A DNA stretch of 64,000 nucleotides from JADJOY01 sp964450125 (GTDB lineage Bacteria; JADJOY01). Made by a program: the position numbers and the translations under genes. Location: contig CAYVDO010000001.1 in assembly GCA_964450125.1 (NCBI GenBank), positions 12,905-76,904 on the forward strand, given 5' to 3'. Shown in pieces: positions 50,179 to 59,290 of this stretch (position 1 is its first letter; each line of letters opens with the position of its first letter). Under the pieces are notes generated by a model, which was given only the letters and a program-made list of their open reading frames with translations, ran no database searches and was not told where the DNA came from.

Positions 50179-51393
50179 ATGAAACCAAATCGCCGCGTCT
50201 GGTTGGCACCGCTCGTCGCCTTGTCGCTTTCGGTCGCGTGTGGTGGCGGGGGCGGTGGAGGGGCCGGGGGCGGGGGCGGTGGCGGCGGGGGGGGCGACGA
50301 TCTCGGTGAGGCCAACGCGTTCCGGTTGGTCGAGCTCGGGACATTCCCGCTCGATTCGTCGGTGCAGGCGGGAGGACGGTCGTTCGCGGCCACAGCCCCG
50401 ATCTCGGCCAAGTTCGCGGCAGACACCGTGTCGTTCGCGATGCTCACCGACCTCACCGACAGCGGCGCCTCGGATCGTCTTGGCACCATCGCCGACGTCG
50501 TGAGCCCGTCGGGCGAGCTGCTCACGCCAGGGAGCAATCTGGACCAATTCCAGGACGGGCCGCTCAGGCCGAGCTTCGACTACGGCGCCAACGGCCTGCT
50601 GCTGCCGAAATCACCCTCGAGCCTGCCCCAGGCGGGCACGTACACCTTTCGTGTGATTCGCGACGGCTCCAGCAATCGATCCGTCCCCGTGGCGGTCGCC
50701 GTGCGCCGGGGCCGGGTCGTCGGACACCGCATTCCGTGCAACGTGTTCGTTCACGACGCGTCCGGGCTGCGCCCCGAAGATCTGGGCGGCGTGATGGACC
50801 GGATCAATCAGATCTACGCGCAAACCGGGCTCACGCTCGATCCCATCGAGTTCTTCACCGGTGGCGACGCGAGCAACGCGGTGGTTCGCAACCCCGGCAG
50901 CCCTGGCTCCAATCTGCCGTCGTTGCTCTCGATCCCCGTGCCGCAGGAAAACGCGCTCACGTTTTGGCTGCTTCAGGACGTGACCGATTCGAGCGTGGAC
51001 CAGGACTTGACGCTGCTGGGGCTGGCGCTCGGCATTCCCGGGTCGTACGGCTGGCCGCGGTCGAGCGACAATGGGGTGCTGGTCTCGGTGGCTGGCCACA
51101 CGGGCCCGCTCGGGCTGGTGGTGGACGCCGAGTTGCTCGCGGTGACGATGGCCCACGAGGGCGGTCATTGGCTGGGGCTCAACCACACCAGCGAGTTCGA
51201 CGGCAGCGGCCACGATCCCATCGCCGATACGCCGGAATGCTTCATCGGCTCCGACGTCAACGGCAACGATCGACTCGATCCCAGCGAATGCGCGGATGCG
51301 CCGAACCTCATGTTCTGGACCGGCACCTCGAACGACGATCTCACCGGTGATCAGAACGTGGTCCTGCAGCGGAACCCGATCGCCGTGCCGTGA
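50179..51393 (+). CDS. Metzincin-type zinc protease lipoprotein
   Basis: A 404-residue lipoprotein with a lipobox-like LSLSVACG followed by a poly-glycine stretch of about 20 residues (22-39). A region resembling a pre-domain and beta-sandwich follows. The catalytic domain carries the extended zinc motif MAHEGGHWLGLNHTSE near 323-338 (HEXXHXXGXXH) and a possible Met-turn NLMFW near 378. These are marks of metzincin proteases, comparable to M43 pappalysin-like enzymes. The substrate is unknown; it should act outside the cell or on the outer membrane. The poly-glycine tether is unusually long. Confidence 0.8.
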   Translation: MKPNRRVWLAPLVALSLSVACGGGGGGGAGGGGGGGGGGDDLGEANAFRLVELGTFPLDSSVQAGGRSFAATAPISAKFAADTVSFAMLTDLTDSGASDRLGTIADVVSPSGELLTPGSNLDQFQDGPLRPSFDYGANGLLLPKSPSSLPQAGTYTFRVIRDGSSNRSVPVAVAVRRGRVVGHRIPCNVFVHDASGLRPEDLGGVMDRINQIYAQTGLTLDPIEFFTGGDASNAVVRNPGSPGSNLPSLLSIPVPQENALTFWLLQDVTDSSVDQDLTLLGLALGIPGSYGWPRSSDNGVLVSVAGHTGPLGLVVDAELLAVTMAHEGGHWLGLNHTSEFDGSGHDPIADTPECFIGSDVNGNDRLDPSECADAPNLMFWTGTSNDDLTGDQNVVLQRNPIAVP

Positions 51394-51424
51394 CGTCTCG
51401 CGGCCTGGCCGGAGCTTGCGACCG

Positions 51425-51988
51425 ATGAAACGCATGCAAATCCTGGCGTTGGTGATGATGGGGACGACTCTCGTGTTCTGTTCGACGACTCACGGCGGCG
51501 AAGACACCGTGTCGCGTGTACGCGCGCGCCTCGGACAGGGTTACGAGCAGGCACCCACCTCGAGCGAGATCGAGGGCCTCGGCCCCGACGTCGGCATCGC
51601 ACTCCTCGAGATCTACCGTGATCCAGCGAGCCCGATGCTGCACAAGATGCGGGCGCTGGATCTGCTTGGGAACTATCCCTCCGAGGATCTCAAGACGCTG
51701 CTCGACGCCGAGTCCGCCCGCACGGATCTGTCCCCCGCGCTCGCCCGCCGTGTCCTCGCCGCCGCCATCCGTGCCTTCGGCGAACGCGAGCCCGCCGTGG
51801 CCGAACGCGTGTGGAACGCCAACTCAGCCAGCCCGGACGCCACCGTGCGCTTCGACGCAGCCCAGGCCATCACCAAACTTCGTCCCAGCGCCGCACTGGT
51901 CGCCACGGCCCGCCAGCGCGCCACCACCGAGACCGACGCCAGCGTTCGCGCCGAGCTCGAACGCGCCCTCGCCTCTGCCCCCCGCTGA
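51425..51988 (+). CDS. Secreted HEAT-repeat-like protein
   Basis: A 187-residue protein with a signal sequence (ILALVMMGTTLVFCST, possibly a lipoprotein Cys near 19) and about three or four short helical repeats (MLHKMRALDLLGNYPSEDLK, ARRVLAAAIRAFGEREPAVA, VRFDAAQAITKLRPSAALVA). It may hold partners in the periplasm. It begins 32 bases after the metzincin gene and is probably co-transcribed with it, so it could assist that protease; this is inference. Confidence 0.65.
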   Translation: MKRMQILALVMMGTTLVFCSTTHGGEDTVSRVRARLGQGYEQAPTSSEIEGLGPDVGIALLEIYRDPASPMLHKMRALDLLGNYPSEDLKTLLDAESARTDLSPALARRVLAAAIRAFGEREPAVAERVWNANSASPDATVRFDAAQAITKLRPSAALVATARQRATTETDASVRAELERALASAPR

Positions 51989-52255
51989 GCGCGGTCGCGC
52001 CGCCTCGTCACTGCGGTTCCGCCAGCGTGGCGAGGCCGGCGCGGCGCCTGCCGCACCGCGCATCCGCCCCACTGACGTTGATGCTCATCCAGTATTCCCC
52101 GGAAGATGATCGCGGCGCTGGAGAAAGGTTCACGGAAGCGGCGCCGTCGTTCTCCTCGTCGATGCCGACGGCACCGGGAGTGCGCCCGTCTTGATCGCGT
52201 CATGCTCCGGAGCTGCGTCAGCTTCGGTCTTGGGTTCGGGGCACGAGGCGTTCAC

Positions 52256-53004
52256 GTGAGCTCGTCCATCGACGACACGTTCCCTCGCATCTTTCCGGCA
52301 ACGTGGCTCGATGCGCTGGCAGCCCATCGACGCACTGCGTGGCGCCCTTTGGTCGAGGAGGGCGACGGCGAGCTGCTCGACTCCAAGTACGGCGGGCTCG
52401 CCGCCATCCCAAGCGGAGAGGCGTGGCCGTTCTGCGGCTCATGTGGCCAACCGATGCAGCTCTTCCTGCAATTGCATCCGCGTGATCTGCCGCCCCCCGC
52501 CGAGTCCTTTCTCGGGAGGCGCATGCTGCAGCCCTTCGTGTGCACCACCGCGAACGAAGTCGGAGATGCGACGTGCTCCGCGTCGACACACTTCTCGCGA
52601 GCGAGCTGGGTGCGAAGCGTGGCGATCGCCGAAGGTCGCCACAGCTTCGCGCCAATCGCGAGGACGCCGGTCGAGAGGGGCTATCCGGCGGCGAGGATCA
52701 TCGGCTGGGAACCCATCGACGACTACCCCAACTGGTCCGAGCATGGGCGCTCGGCGTTCAGCTTCCGAAGGGCACGGGCAAGCTCGATGTGCTGTCGGCG
52801 CCCGGCGACAAACTCTTCGGCTGGCCGTACTGGGTCCACGGGCCGAGCTACCCGTACTGCCCGCGGTGCGGGCAGAAGATGATCGCGGTGTTTCAGCTCG
52901 ACCACTACGGCCACCTTCCTTTCGAGTTCGAGGATGCGGGCTGTGGTCATGTCACCCGTTGTCGGACGTGCGGTGCATTTGCCTTCGCCTACGAGAGTTG
53001 CTGA
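52256..53004 (+). pseudogene. DUF1963 (YwqG-like) protein with a frameshift
   Basis: A 749-base region coding a DUF1963-type protein, with a shift near 52740-52758. The first frame reads WPFCGSCGQPMQLFLQLHPR, EVGDATCSASTHFSR and ends around DDYPNWSEHGR. The next frame continues GVQLPKGTGKLDVLSAPGDK, WPYWVHGPSYPYCPRCGQKM and TRCRTCGAFAFAYESC to the stop at 53004. Cys pairs suggest zinc. GTG 52256 with GAGG upstream is the likely start, but ATG 52202 is possible. Either a base was lost in assembly or the gene is decaying. Confidence 0.72.
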
Positions 53005-53304
53005 CCTCGCTGCTACGGAAAGGATACGCACGGCCTGGAAGGCGACGCGGATGCGGCGGTGAACCTGCGATTCGCGATTCGCGTTTCATCCTCGTGGAGA
53101 GATTCATTCAGATCGCCAGCCAGTCCGGCGCCGTGCGCTGATCGTGTCGGATCGCGGTGCGGAGTACCTGGTGTTACGTGTGGCGATCGGTGGCCGAGGC
53201 TGGCCGCTTCGTTCGTCACGGTTGGGTGAAACGCTGAAAGCCCGAATCGTCGTCGGTAGCGCTATCGTTGCGCGTGAGGCTGGCCCGGCGCGCGTCGTGG
53301 CGCG
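53005..53304. other. Intergenic gap with a hairpin and no clear gene
   Basis: Nothing firmly recognisable lies in these 300 bases. GCCCGG (53283-53288) and CCGGGC (53309-53314), with GC-rich arms between, form an imperfect hairpin at the end of the binding-protein gene that could be its terminator. A stretch near 53030-53060 reads GLEGDADAAVNLRF, faintly like a transposase tail, but this is too short to claim. Confidence 0.4.
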
Positions 53305-54303
53305 CTACCCGGGCGGGAGCGTGTCGGCGAAGCAGTCCTCTGGTTTGGGGGCTTTGGCGCGATCGACGAGCCCGAGCTCGACGAGCTGATCGATGACGGT
53401 CTTCCAGCGGTCGAGGGTCATGCGACCGAGGCCGGGGAGGCCGGCGGGGCCGAGGACGAGCGGCTCTTGGGCTTTCGCCGAGTCGCGAAAGGTTTCCAGG
53501 TCCATCGCGCTGTTGAGGGTGTGCATTCGCTCGTTGGTGGGGCCGGGCTCGGCGAGATAGCGGGTCCATCCGTCACGCGCGGCGGCGACGAAGGCCCGCG
53601 CTTCTTTCGGGTTCTCGCGCCAGCGCTTACCGTTGGTGATGACCACGGTCATGTACGGATTCAGGCCGACGTCCGAGAGCAGCCACACGGCGGGATCGGC
53701 GCCACGCCGGCGGGCGAGGATCGGCTCCGAGGTGGCGAAGGCCTGCATCGCGAAGCTCTTCTCGGTGAGGAAGCGCTCCATGGCGCCAGCCATGGGCACG
53801 ATCGAAACTCGGCTGCCGCCGAAGCGGTGCTCGAGGTACTTGGTGAAGACGCTGCCGGGCTCCACGGCAAGGCTCACGGGGCGGGCCATCAGCTCGGCGA
53901 GGGTCGCGGCGCCGATTTCCTTCCTCGCCATGATCGCTCGCGGCGAGGTCTGGTAGACGGCGAAGAGCCCCACGATGTCGAGGCCGGCGGCGCGGCCGAG
54001 GACGATCTCGGTAGCCTCGGCGACGCTGTACTCGAGGCGGCCGAGGGCCACCTCTTGCACCGTCGGCACGCCCGGCCCGCCGGGGCGGATCGCCACGTCG
54101 AGGCCACGCGCAGCGTAGAGCTTCTCGATCTCGGCGGTGTAGAAGCCGCCGAACTCGGGCTCCGGCACCCAGTTGAGCCCCAGGGTGATGCGCGACGACG
54201 CTGCGTCCGCGGCGTGGGCACGCTCGACGAGAACGAGCGGCGTGCCGACGACTGAGATGGCGAGAGCGGTGAGGAGAGATCGTCGGAGGGCGAGGGTGCG
54301 CAT
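53305..54303 (-). CDS. NMT1/THI5-type ABC transporter substrate-binding protein
   Basis: A 332-residue periplasmic binding protein with a signal peptide (LLTALAISVVGTPLVLVERAHAA). The text LGLNWVPEPEFGGFYTAEI, LGRLEYSVAEATEIVLGRA and EPGSVFTKYLEHRFG matches the NMT1/THI5 family, whose members bind pyrimidine precursors of thiamine, nitrate or sulfonates. The WVPEPEFGGFY start is closest to ThiY-like proteins, so a thiamine-precursor importer is likely but unproven. Its permease and ATPase are upstream on the same strand, beyond the FG-GAP gene. Confidence 0.85.
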   Translation of the reverse strand: MRTLALRRSLLTALAISVVGTPLVLVERAHAADAASSRITLGLNWVPEPEFGGFYTAEIEKLYAARGLDVAIRPGGPGVPTVQEVALGRLEYSVAEATEIVLGRAAGLDIVGLFAVYQTSPRAIMARKEIGAATLAELMARPVSLAVEPGSVFTKYLEHRFGGSRVSIVPMAGAMERFLTEKSFAMQAFATSEPILARRRGADPAVWLLSDVGLNPYMTVVITNGKRWRENPKEARAFVAAARDGWTRYLAEPGPTNERMHTLNSAMDLETFRDSAKAQEPLVLGPAGLPGLGRMTLDRWKTVIDQLVELGLVDRAKAPKPEDCFADTLPPG

Positions 54304-54394
54304 GGCGCTGAAGCCTACTGCGCGGCCTCGCTTCGCGCCATCGCCGGTGAACACCGGCGTCTCTCGATCGCACGCGGAGCGCGGCGAAACCGAC

Positions 54395-56689
54395 TCACGG
54401 GATCACGAACGTGTAGATGCCGCCCTTGGCGTTGCTTCCGCCGCCGCCATCGATCGCCGCGCCGTCGTCCATGAGGCCGACCACGCTGGCGCTCGTCGCA
54501 TCGCCGATGCCGTCGTCGCTGTTCTTGAGCTTGGCGACTTGGATCCACTCGCCGTTGGTTCGGTGGAAGAGGTAGCCGCCGCTCGCGTCGAGCGGATCCA
54601 CCGACGCCGCCTCGCGCGGATTTGCACCCACGATCAGCCGGTCCCCGCTCAGCTTCACGGCTCGACCGAACTGCATGATGGCGGCGGGATCGTTGGCGCG
54701 GAGAATCGCGACTGGAACGAACGAGCCACCGCTCCGCTCGTAGAGCAGTGCGGCACCGTCGCTCTCGGCGACGATCGTGGCGTCCGGAGCCCCGATCAAC
54801 ACGCGATCGCCGTCGCCCGAGAGGGCGTATCCGAGTCCGGCCATGCCCTCGGGCGGGGTGAGCTTCTGTGTCTCGGTGTAGCCGCCGCCCGACTCCTCGT
54901 AGACGTAGACCGCGCCGCCGGGCTCGTCGTGGTGGCGCGCGCCAACCAGGAGCGTGCTGCCCGCCCACGCGAGGCTGGAGCCGAACTCGTCGCCGGGCAT
55001 CCCGTCGCTCGGGCTCACGCGGGCGATCGGATTCCACACACCGCCGCTGCGCTCGAACACGAACACGGCGCCGGCGGGGCTTCCGCCTGGATCGTCCGCG
55101 AGCGCGCTGACGGCGAGATGGTCGCCGGCGATCTCGACGCCGTAGCCGAACCGGACGGTTCCCATGGTGGGTGGAAGCAGCTTCTGGATGAGATTCCAGA
55201 CGGCACCCTCGCGTTCCAACACGTAGGCAGCACCCGAGTCGGGACCGAGATCGTCCATGCCGACGGCGCCGACCACCAGCGTGTCTTGCGAGAGAGCCAG
55301 CGAGTGACCGAACACCGCGGCCCCGTCGTGGCCGATTCCGGGCTCGGGCGCTTCGATGTGCCCCGCCGACTGCCACGTGCCGCCCGCACGCGTCCACAAG
55401 TACACCCGGCCGTTCCGATCGCCCGATCCGATGTCGCCCGAAGCAAGCGTGTCGCCGTCGATCGCGAGCGCGGAGCCGAGACGCTGGTCGTCTTCCCCTT
55501 CCACCAGCGCCGGCAGGAGCTGTTGCGTCTCGAAGGTGAGTCCCCACGGCGGCTGGCACGAGGCCGGATCCGAGGCGCGGCCGGTGGCGTCTTTCGCGAC
55601 GACGCTCACCGCATACGCGTCCAGCACACCGCTCCAGTCGTTCGCCGCGACGCTGATCGTGCCGGTGGTGGTGCCGGTCGCCGACGCCGTCACGCGCACG
55701 CCGCTTCCGGGGAGCGCGCTGGTCTCGCCGTGCAGGTCACCGGTGGAGTCCGCCTCGCGATAGGTGAGCGAACCGGGGGACAAGTTGCCGTCGGGGTCCA
55801 GGTACGGGATCGACATCTTGAGATCGTAGGCCGTGGCGGAGCCATTCACGCTGCCGAGCGTGAAGCTGCAGGACGGCTCCGCCAGCGCCGGCTGACACTT
55901 TCCCGGCCCATCCCAGCAACGGTAGTAGTCGAAGTCCGCACGCGAGGTGCGGTAGAGCAGCAGCGTCTCGCCACCCGGCCCGCCGACGTTCACGCTCGCC
56001 ATCTCGGCGATGCCGTCTCCCGTCTGGTCCAGCAGGTTCCCGGAGATCGTGAGTGTGTCGAGCGGAGCGCTCACGTTCACGGCGGTGGCGTCGTACGCGT
56101 ACTTGGTGCCGGTGAGCTGGGAGTGGTGACCGTTGCTGATGTTGTAGGTCTGGGATGGATAGATGTCACCCGGACCGAAAAGCCAAACGTTTCCCGAGAA
56201 CGCGGACGTGGTCTCGGTCTTGAATCGCAATGCCACGTCGCCCGCGCTGCTGGCGCCCAAGTAATAGCCGTCGCGGCCTGCACCGCAGTTGACGCAGTCC
56301 GCGATCGCGTACGGGTCGCCTGCCTCGGGAAACGTCTTCGCGATGCGATCGGCCTGATGGTCACCGTCGTCGTCGTAGGCCTGGAAACGTGCGATCTCCG
56401 CCGACTCGTCGTCGTAGATCACCAGCTCGTTCGTGGGGTAGCCGGTGGCCGGGAGGACTTCAGGTGGGCCGCACTGACCGAGCGGGCACGACTGGAACGA
56501 CAGGTTGAACTGCGTGGCCTGAAACAGGACCCCGGTGATCGTGAGCTGATCGTTGGAGCCGTCGGGGCCGGAGGAGCGCACGTAGCGGCCCGTCACGGTG
56601 ATGGACGGGCCGTTGCAAGTAGCGCCCAGCAGCGTGAGCACGGCGAGTGCCGGAATGATCGGATACGAGCGGCGCGCGCGCTTCCGCAT
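54395..56689 (-). CDS. Large FG-GAP / integrin-like beta-propeller lipoprotein
   Basis: A 764-residue surface protein. The lipobox-like LLGATCNG near residue 26 makes it a likely lipoprotein. Residues up to about 380 hold beta-rich domains with Cys pairs (CPLGQCGPPE, CVNCGAGRD) and no clear family. From about 400 on there are repeated blades with phrases such as LGSALAIDGDTLASGDIG, FGHSLALSQDTLVVGAVG, FGYGVEIAGDHLAVSALA and FGSSLAWAGSTLLVGARHHD, the FG-GAP pattern of a beta-propeller. ATG 56689 is the start; the frame goes on upstream without lipoprotein logic. It lies between the transporter permease and the binding-protein gene, which is odd. No receptor role can be shown. Confidence 0.75.
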   Translation of the reverse strand: MRKRARRSYPIIPALAVLTLLGATCNGPSITVTGRYVRSSGPDGSNDQLTITGVLFQATQFNLSFQSCPLGQCGPPEVLPATGYPTNELVIYDDESAEIARFQAYDDDGDHQADRIAKTFPEAGDPYAIADCVNCGAGRDGYYLGASSAGDVALRFKTETTSAFSGNVWLFGPGDIYPSQTYNISNGHHSQLTGTKYAYDATAVNVSAPLDTLTISGNLLDQTGDGIAEMASVNVGGPGGETLLLYRTSRADFDYYRCWDGPGKCQPALAEPSCSFTLGSVNGSATAYDLKMSIPYLDPDGNLSPGSLTYREADSTGDLHGETSALPGSGVRVTASATGTTTGTISVAANDWSGVLDAYAVSVVAKDATGRASDPASCQPPWGLTFETQQLLPALVEGEDDQRLGSALAIDGDTLASGDIGSGDRNGRVYLWTRAGGTWQSAGHIEAPEPGIGHDGAAVFGHSLALSQDTLVVGAVGMDDLGPDSGAAYVLEREGAVWNLIQKLLPPTMGTVRFGYGVEIAGDHLAVSALADDPGGSPAGAVFVFERSGGVWNPIARVSPSDGMPGDEFGSSLAWAGSTLLVGARHHDEPGGAVYVYEESGGGYTETQKLTPPEGMAGLGYALSGDGDRVLIGAPDATIVAESDGAALLYERSGGSFVPVAILRANDPAAIMQFGRAVKLSGDRLIVGANPREAASVDPLDASGGYLFHRTNGEWIQVAKLKNSDDGIGDATSASVVGLMDDGAAIDGGGGSNAKGGIYTFVIP

Positions 56690-56802
56690 GTTTGCTCCGA
56701 CGTGCAATCCAGGGCGTTCCGTGCGCGATCCCCGTTCTGCGACGCGGTCATCGTCCCGCCTCACCTCGCGACGACACGTGGCCCACAGCAGAGAGCGTGC
56801 CG

Positions 56803-56892
56803 AATGTAACGAATTGCAACGTTCAAGTGTTGACGCTGTGTTGCGCCGGCATCGATCCCTCGCACCTCTGGCCCCGCAACTTTCGTTGCGGG
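56803..56892 (-). promoter_or_regulatory. Possible promoter and hairpin upstream of the FG-GAP gene
   Basis: On the minus strand TACATT at 56803-56808 could be a -10. CCCGCAAC/GTTGCGGG (56873-56880 and 56885-56892) forms a perfect hairpin with a TTTC loop, which may terminate the permease transcript. This suggests that the FG-GAP gene has its own transcription unit. Confidence 0.4.
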
Positions 56893-56972
56893 TCGCCTGT
56901 CAACTTCTGGGTGCGGCCAGCGTCGGCGGGACGGGACGCGACGAAGGCTGGCGATAGGCAGGCCGTGTGAGG

Positions 56973-57776
56973 TCAGCGACCGGGCGCCTGCGACGCGTGC
57001 CAGCGGCGCAGCACCAGCCATGCGGCCGTGTTCACGAGCCCGAACATGACCAGACCGAGCAAGCACGCGAGCAATACCGAGGCGTAGACCCGCGCGGTCT
57101 GGAAGAGCCTCAGCCCCTCGGCCATCGAGAGCCCGAGCCCGCCGCCGCTCCAATGGGTGGCACCAGCCACGAAGTCGCCCACGATCGCGCCGATGACCGC
57201 CAGCCCTGCGGCGATGCGCAAACCCGTGAAGATGTCCGGCAGCGCCGCCGGCAAGCGCAGCCGCGCGAAGGTGAACATGCGCCCCGCGCCGTAGAGGCGG
57301 AAGAGATCGAGCAGCGCCGGCTCGGTCGAGAGTAGTCCGTTGAGCGTGTTTGCGATCACCGGGAACACCGACACGATGAACGCCGACGCCGCCACCGGTT
57401 TCAGACCGGCCCCGAGAAGCACCACGAGAATCGGCGCCAGCGCCACGATCGGCACGGTCTGAAAGAACACCATGTACGGATAGAACGCGCGACGCACCCA
57501 CGCCACCGTGGCGAGCCCGATCGCAGCGGCGACCCCGATCCCGGCGCTCGCCGCGAAACCGAGAAGCGCCGCAAGCCCGGTCATCCCGGCTCGCGCCACC
57601 AGCTCGCTGCGGGCAAGCCAGCACTCGCGCAGCACCGCGCTCGGCAGTGGTAGGAGCATGCGATGGGCCGCGTCGAGCGGCAGCTCACGCAGTGCCAGCT
57701 CCGAGGCGCCGCCCACTGCGAAAAGCAGCAGGGTTGGCGGCAGGAGCGCGCCCAGCGCCTTTCGCGCGCGTCGCAT
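56973..57776 (-). CDS. ABC transporter permease
   Basis: A 267-residue inner-membrane permease with about six helices. The EAA-type cytoplasmic loop is seen at LFRLYGAGRMFTFARLRLPAA followed by ALPDIFTGLRIAAGLAVIGA, a conserved feature of the nitrate/taurine/thiamine-precursor group. The start ATG 57776 overlaps the stop of the ATPase gene (TGATG), so they are co-expressed. The binding-protein gene is further downstream on the same strand. Confidence 0.9.
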   Translation of the reverse strand: MRRARKALGALLPPTLLLFAVGGASELALRELPLDAAHRMLLPLPSAVLRECWLARSELVARAGMTGLAALLGFAASAGIGVAAAIGLATVAWVRRAFYPYMVFFQTVPIVALAPILVVLLGAGLKPVAASAFIVSVFPVIANTLNGLLSTEPALLDLFRLYGAGRMFTFARLRLPAALPDIFTGLRIAAGLAVIGAIVGDFVAGATHWSGGGLGLSMAEGLRLFQTARVYASVLLACLLGLVMFGLVNTAAWLVLRRWHASQAPGR

Positions 57777-58600
57777 CACGGTGTGCCTTCCGCGAGCGAG
57801 CCTCGTGAGAGCGCCGCCTGCACTTGGCCCACCCACTCCGCGTAGCGTGCATCCGAACGCAGCGCGGGCACGCGCCGCTCAGGCAGCGCCATCACCCAGT
57901 CCGCGACCACTCGCGCCGGCCGCGTGCTCAGCACCAGCACCCGTCGTGCGAGATACACCGCCTCGGCCACCGAATGGGTGACGAACACGAGCGTCAGCGG
58001 CGAGCGCTCCCACAGCTCGCGTAGTTGCTGGTCGAGTCCGTGGCGCGTGATCTCGTCGACGGCGGCGAAGGGCTCATCCATGAGCAAGAGCCGCGGTTTG
58101 GCCACCAGCGCGCGGGCGATGGAGGCGCGCATGCGCATGCCACCCGAGAGCTGGCTCGGGTAGACGCGACCTTCACCACCGAGCCCCACGGACTCGAGCG
58201 CCGCCTCCGCTGCGGCATGCCGCTCGGTGCGCGCCACACCCGCGATCTCGAGCGGCAAGGCCACGTTGTCCACGATGGTGCGCCACGGCATGAGCGTCGC
58301 GTCCTGGAACACGTAGCCGATCGCGCTGGGCTCCAACGCGCCGTCGTCGCCCACTCGCACTCGACCTTCGGTGGGCGCGTCGAGTCCCGCGACGAGCCTG
58401 AGCAGCGTGGACTTGCCGCAACCCGAGGGGCCGACCAGTGCCACGAAGTCGCCGGCCTCGAATACCGCGTCGAGCCGATCGACGGCGACGCGGGGCGCGC
58501 CGCCGGGACCGTCTGCGTAGACGCGGCGCACCGCCTCGAGCGCGACGCGCACGCCCGGAGTCGCATCGCCGGTGGCTCGAGCGGCCGGTGCGGTGGTCAT
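57776..58600 (-). CDS. ABC transporter ATP-binding protein
   Basis: A 274-residue ATPase of the nitrate/sulfonate/thiamine-precursor type. It has Walker A GPSGCGKSTLLRLVAG, a Q-loop YVFQDATLMPW, the signature QLSGGMRMRASIARAL, Walker B LLLMDEPFAAVD, and the switch His in VFVTHSVAEAVYLA. It powers import with the permease whose start overlaps its stop. It is divergent from the folE-like gene, with about 104 bases between starts. Confidence 0.92.
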   Translation of the reverse strand: MTTAPAARATGDATPGVRVALEAVRRVYADGPGGAPRVAVDRLDAVFEAGDFVALVGPSGCGKSTLLRLVAGLDAPTEGRVRVGDDGALEPSAIGYVFQDATLMPWRTIVDNVALPLEIAGVARTERHAAAEAALESVGLGGEGRVYPSQLSGGMRMRASIARALVAKPRLLLMDEPFAAVDEITRHGLDQQLRELWERSPLTLVFVTHSVAEAVYLARRVLVLSTRPARVVADWVMALPERRVPALRSDARYAEWVGQVQAALSRGSLAEGTP

Positions 58601-58704
58601 CGAATCGATCGACGGCGCCTGTGAAACGCGCGCTCGACGGGTAGTCGTGCTGCGCGTCCGCGCAAGCTATCGCCGCCTCCAGGCGAAAGATAGAATGCGC
58701 CGCC

Positions 58705-59280
58705 ATGAATGCGGAACGCGCGCGACGCGCATTGAGCGAGTTCATCGCCGCCCTCGAGCTTCCCGCCGGCGAAGTCGAGGCGGAACGCAGCGCCGATTCG
58801 ATGGTGCGCGCGTTCCAGGACGACTTCCTGCGAGGCTATGCGAGCGATCCCCGCGACCATCTCGCGGTCGAGTTCGACGGCGCCGGCGACGATCTGGTGG
58901 TGGTGAGTGACATCCCGTTCGTGTCGATGTGCTCGCATCACCTGCTGCCCTTCTTCGGTCGGGCGCACGTGGCCTATCTGCCGAGCGGCAAGCTCACGGG
59001 GCTCTCGTCGATCGCGCGGCTGGTCGATGGCTACGCGTGTCGTCTGCAGAACCAAGAGCGATTGGCGCGCTCGGTGGCGCAGGCGCTGGTCGATCGGCTG
59101 GGCGCACGCGGTGCCGCATGCCGCATCGAAGCGACGCAGCTCTGCGTGGTCGGCCGCGCGACGCGGAAGCCGGGGATTCGCACGGTGAGCGAGTGCCTGC
59201 TCGGACTCTTCGAGAGCGACGCCACGGAGCGGCGACGGTTTCTCGATCTCGTGGGTGCGCCGGAAGCTCGGGCGGGCTGA
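58705..59280 (+). CDS. folE: GTP cyclohydrolase I
   Basis: Converts GTP to dihydroneopterin triphosphate for folate and related pterins. It is a 191-residue protein of the FolE family. The zinc site is visible as MCSHHLLPFFGRAHVAYLPS (Cys and His) with the third ligand in QLCVVGRATRK. LTGLSSIARLVDGYACRLQN is the family signature. TAGAAT near 58691 resembles a -10. The SDR gene follows after 10 bases, so a joint transcript is likely. Confidence 0.93.
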   Translation: MNAERARRALSEFIAALELPAGEVEAERSADSMVRAFQDDFLRGYASDPRDHLAVEFDGAGDDLVVVSDIPFVSMCSHHLLPFFGRAHVAYLPSGKLTGLSSIARLVDGYACRLQNQERLARSVAQALVDRLGARGAACRIEATQLCVVGRATRKPGIRTVSECLLGLFESDATERRRFLDLVGAPEARAG

Positions 59281-59290
59281 GGCGCCGCGC

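Noticed and set aside
53020..53090. Tail of an IS605-type transposase (DADAAVNLRF)
   Set aside because: Only a dozen residues, with no preceding transposase text; chance is likelier.
54173..56809. Long open frame on the plus strand (878 codons)
   Set aside because: It is antisense to the FG-GAP lipoprotein gene; its residues lack domains and have the Arg/Ala-rich look of a high-GC shadow.
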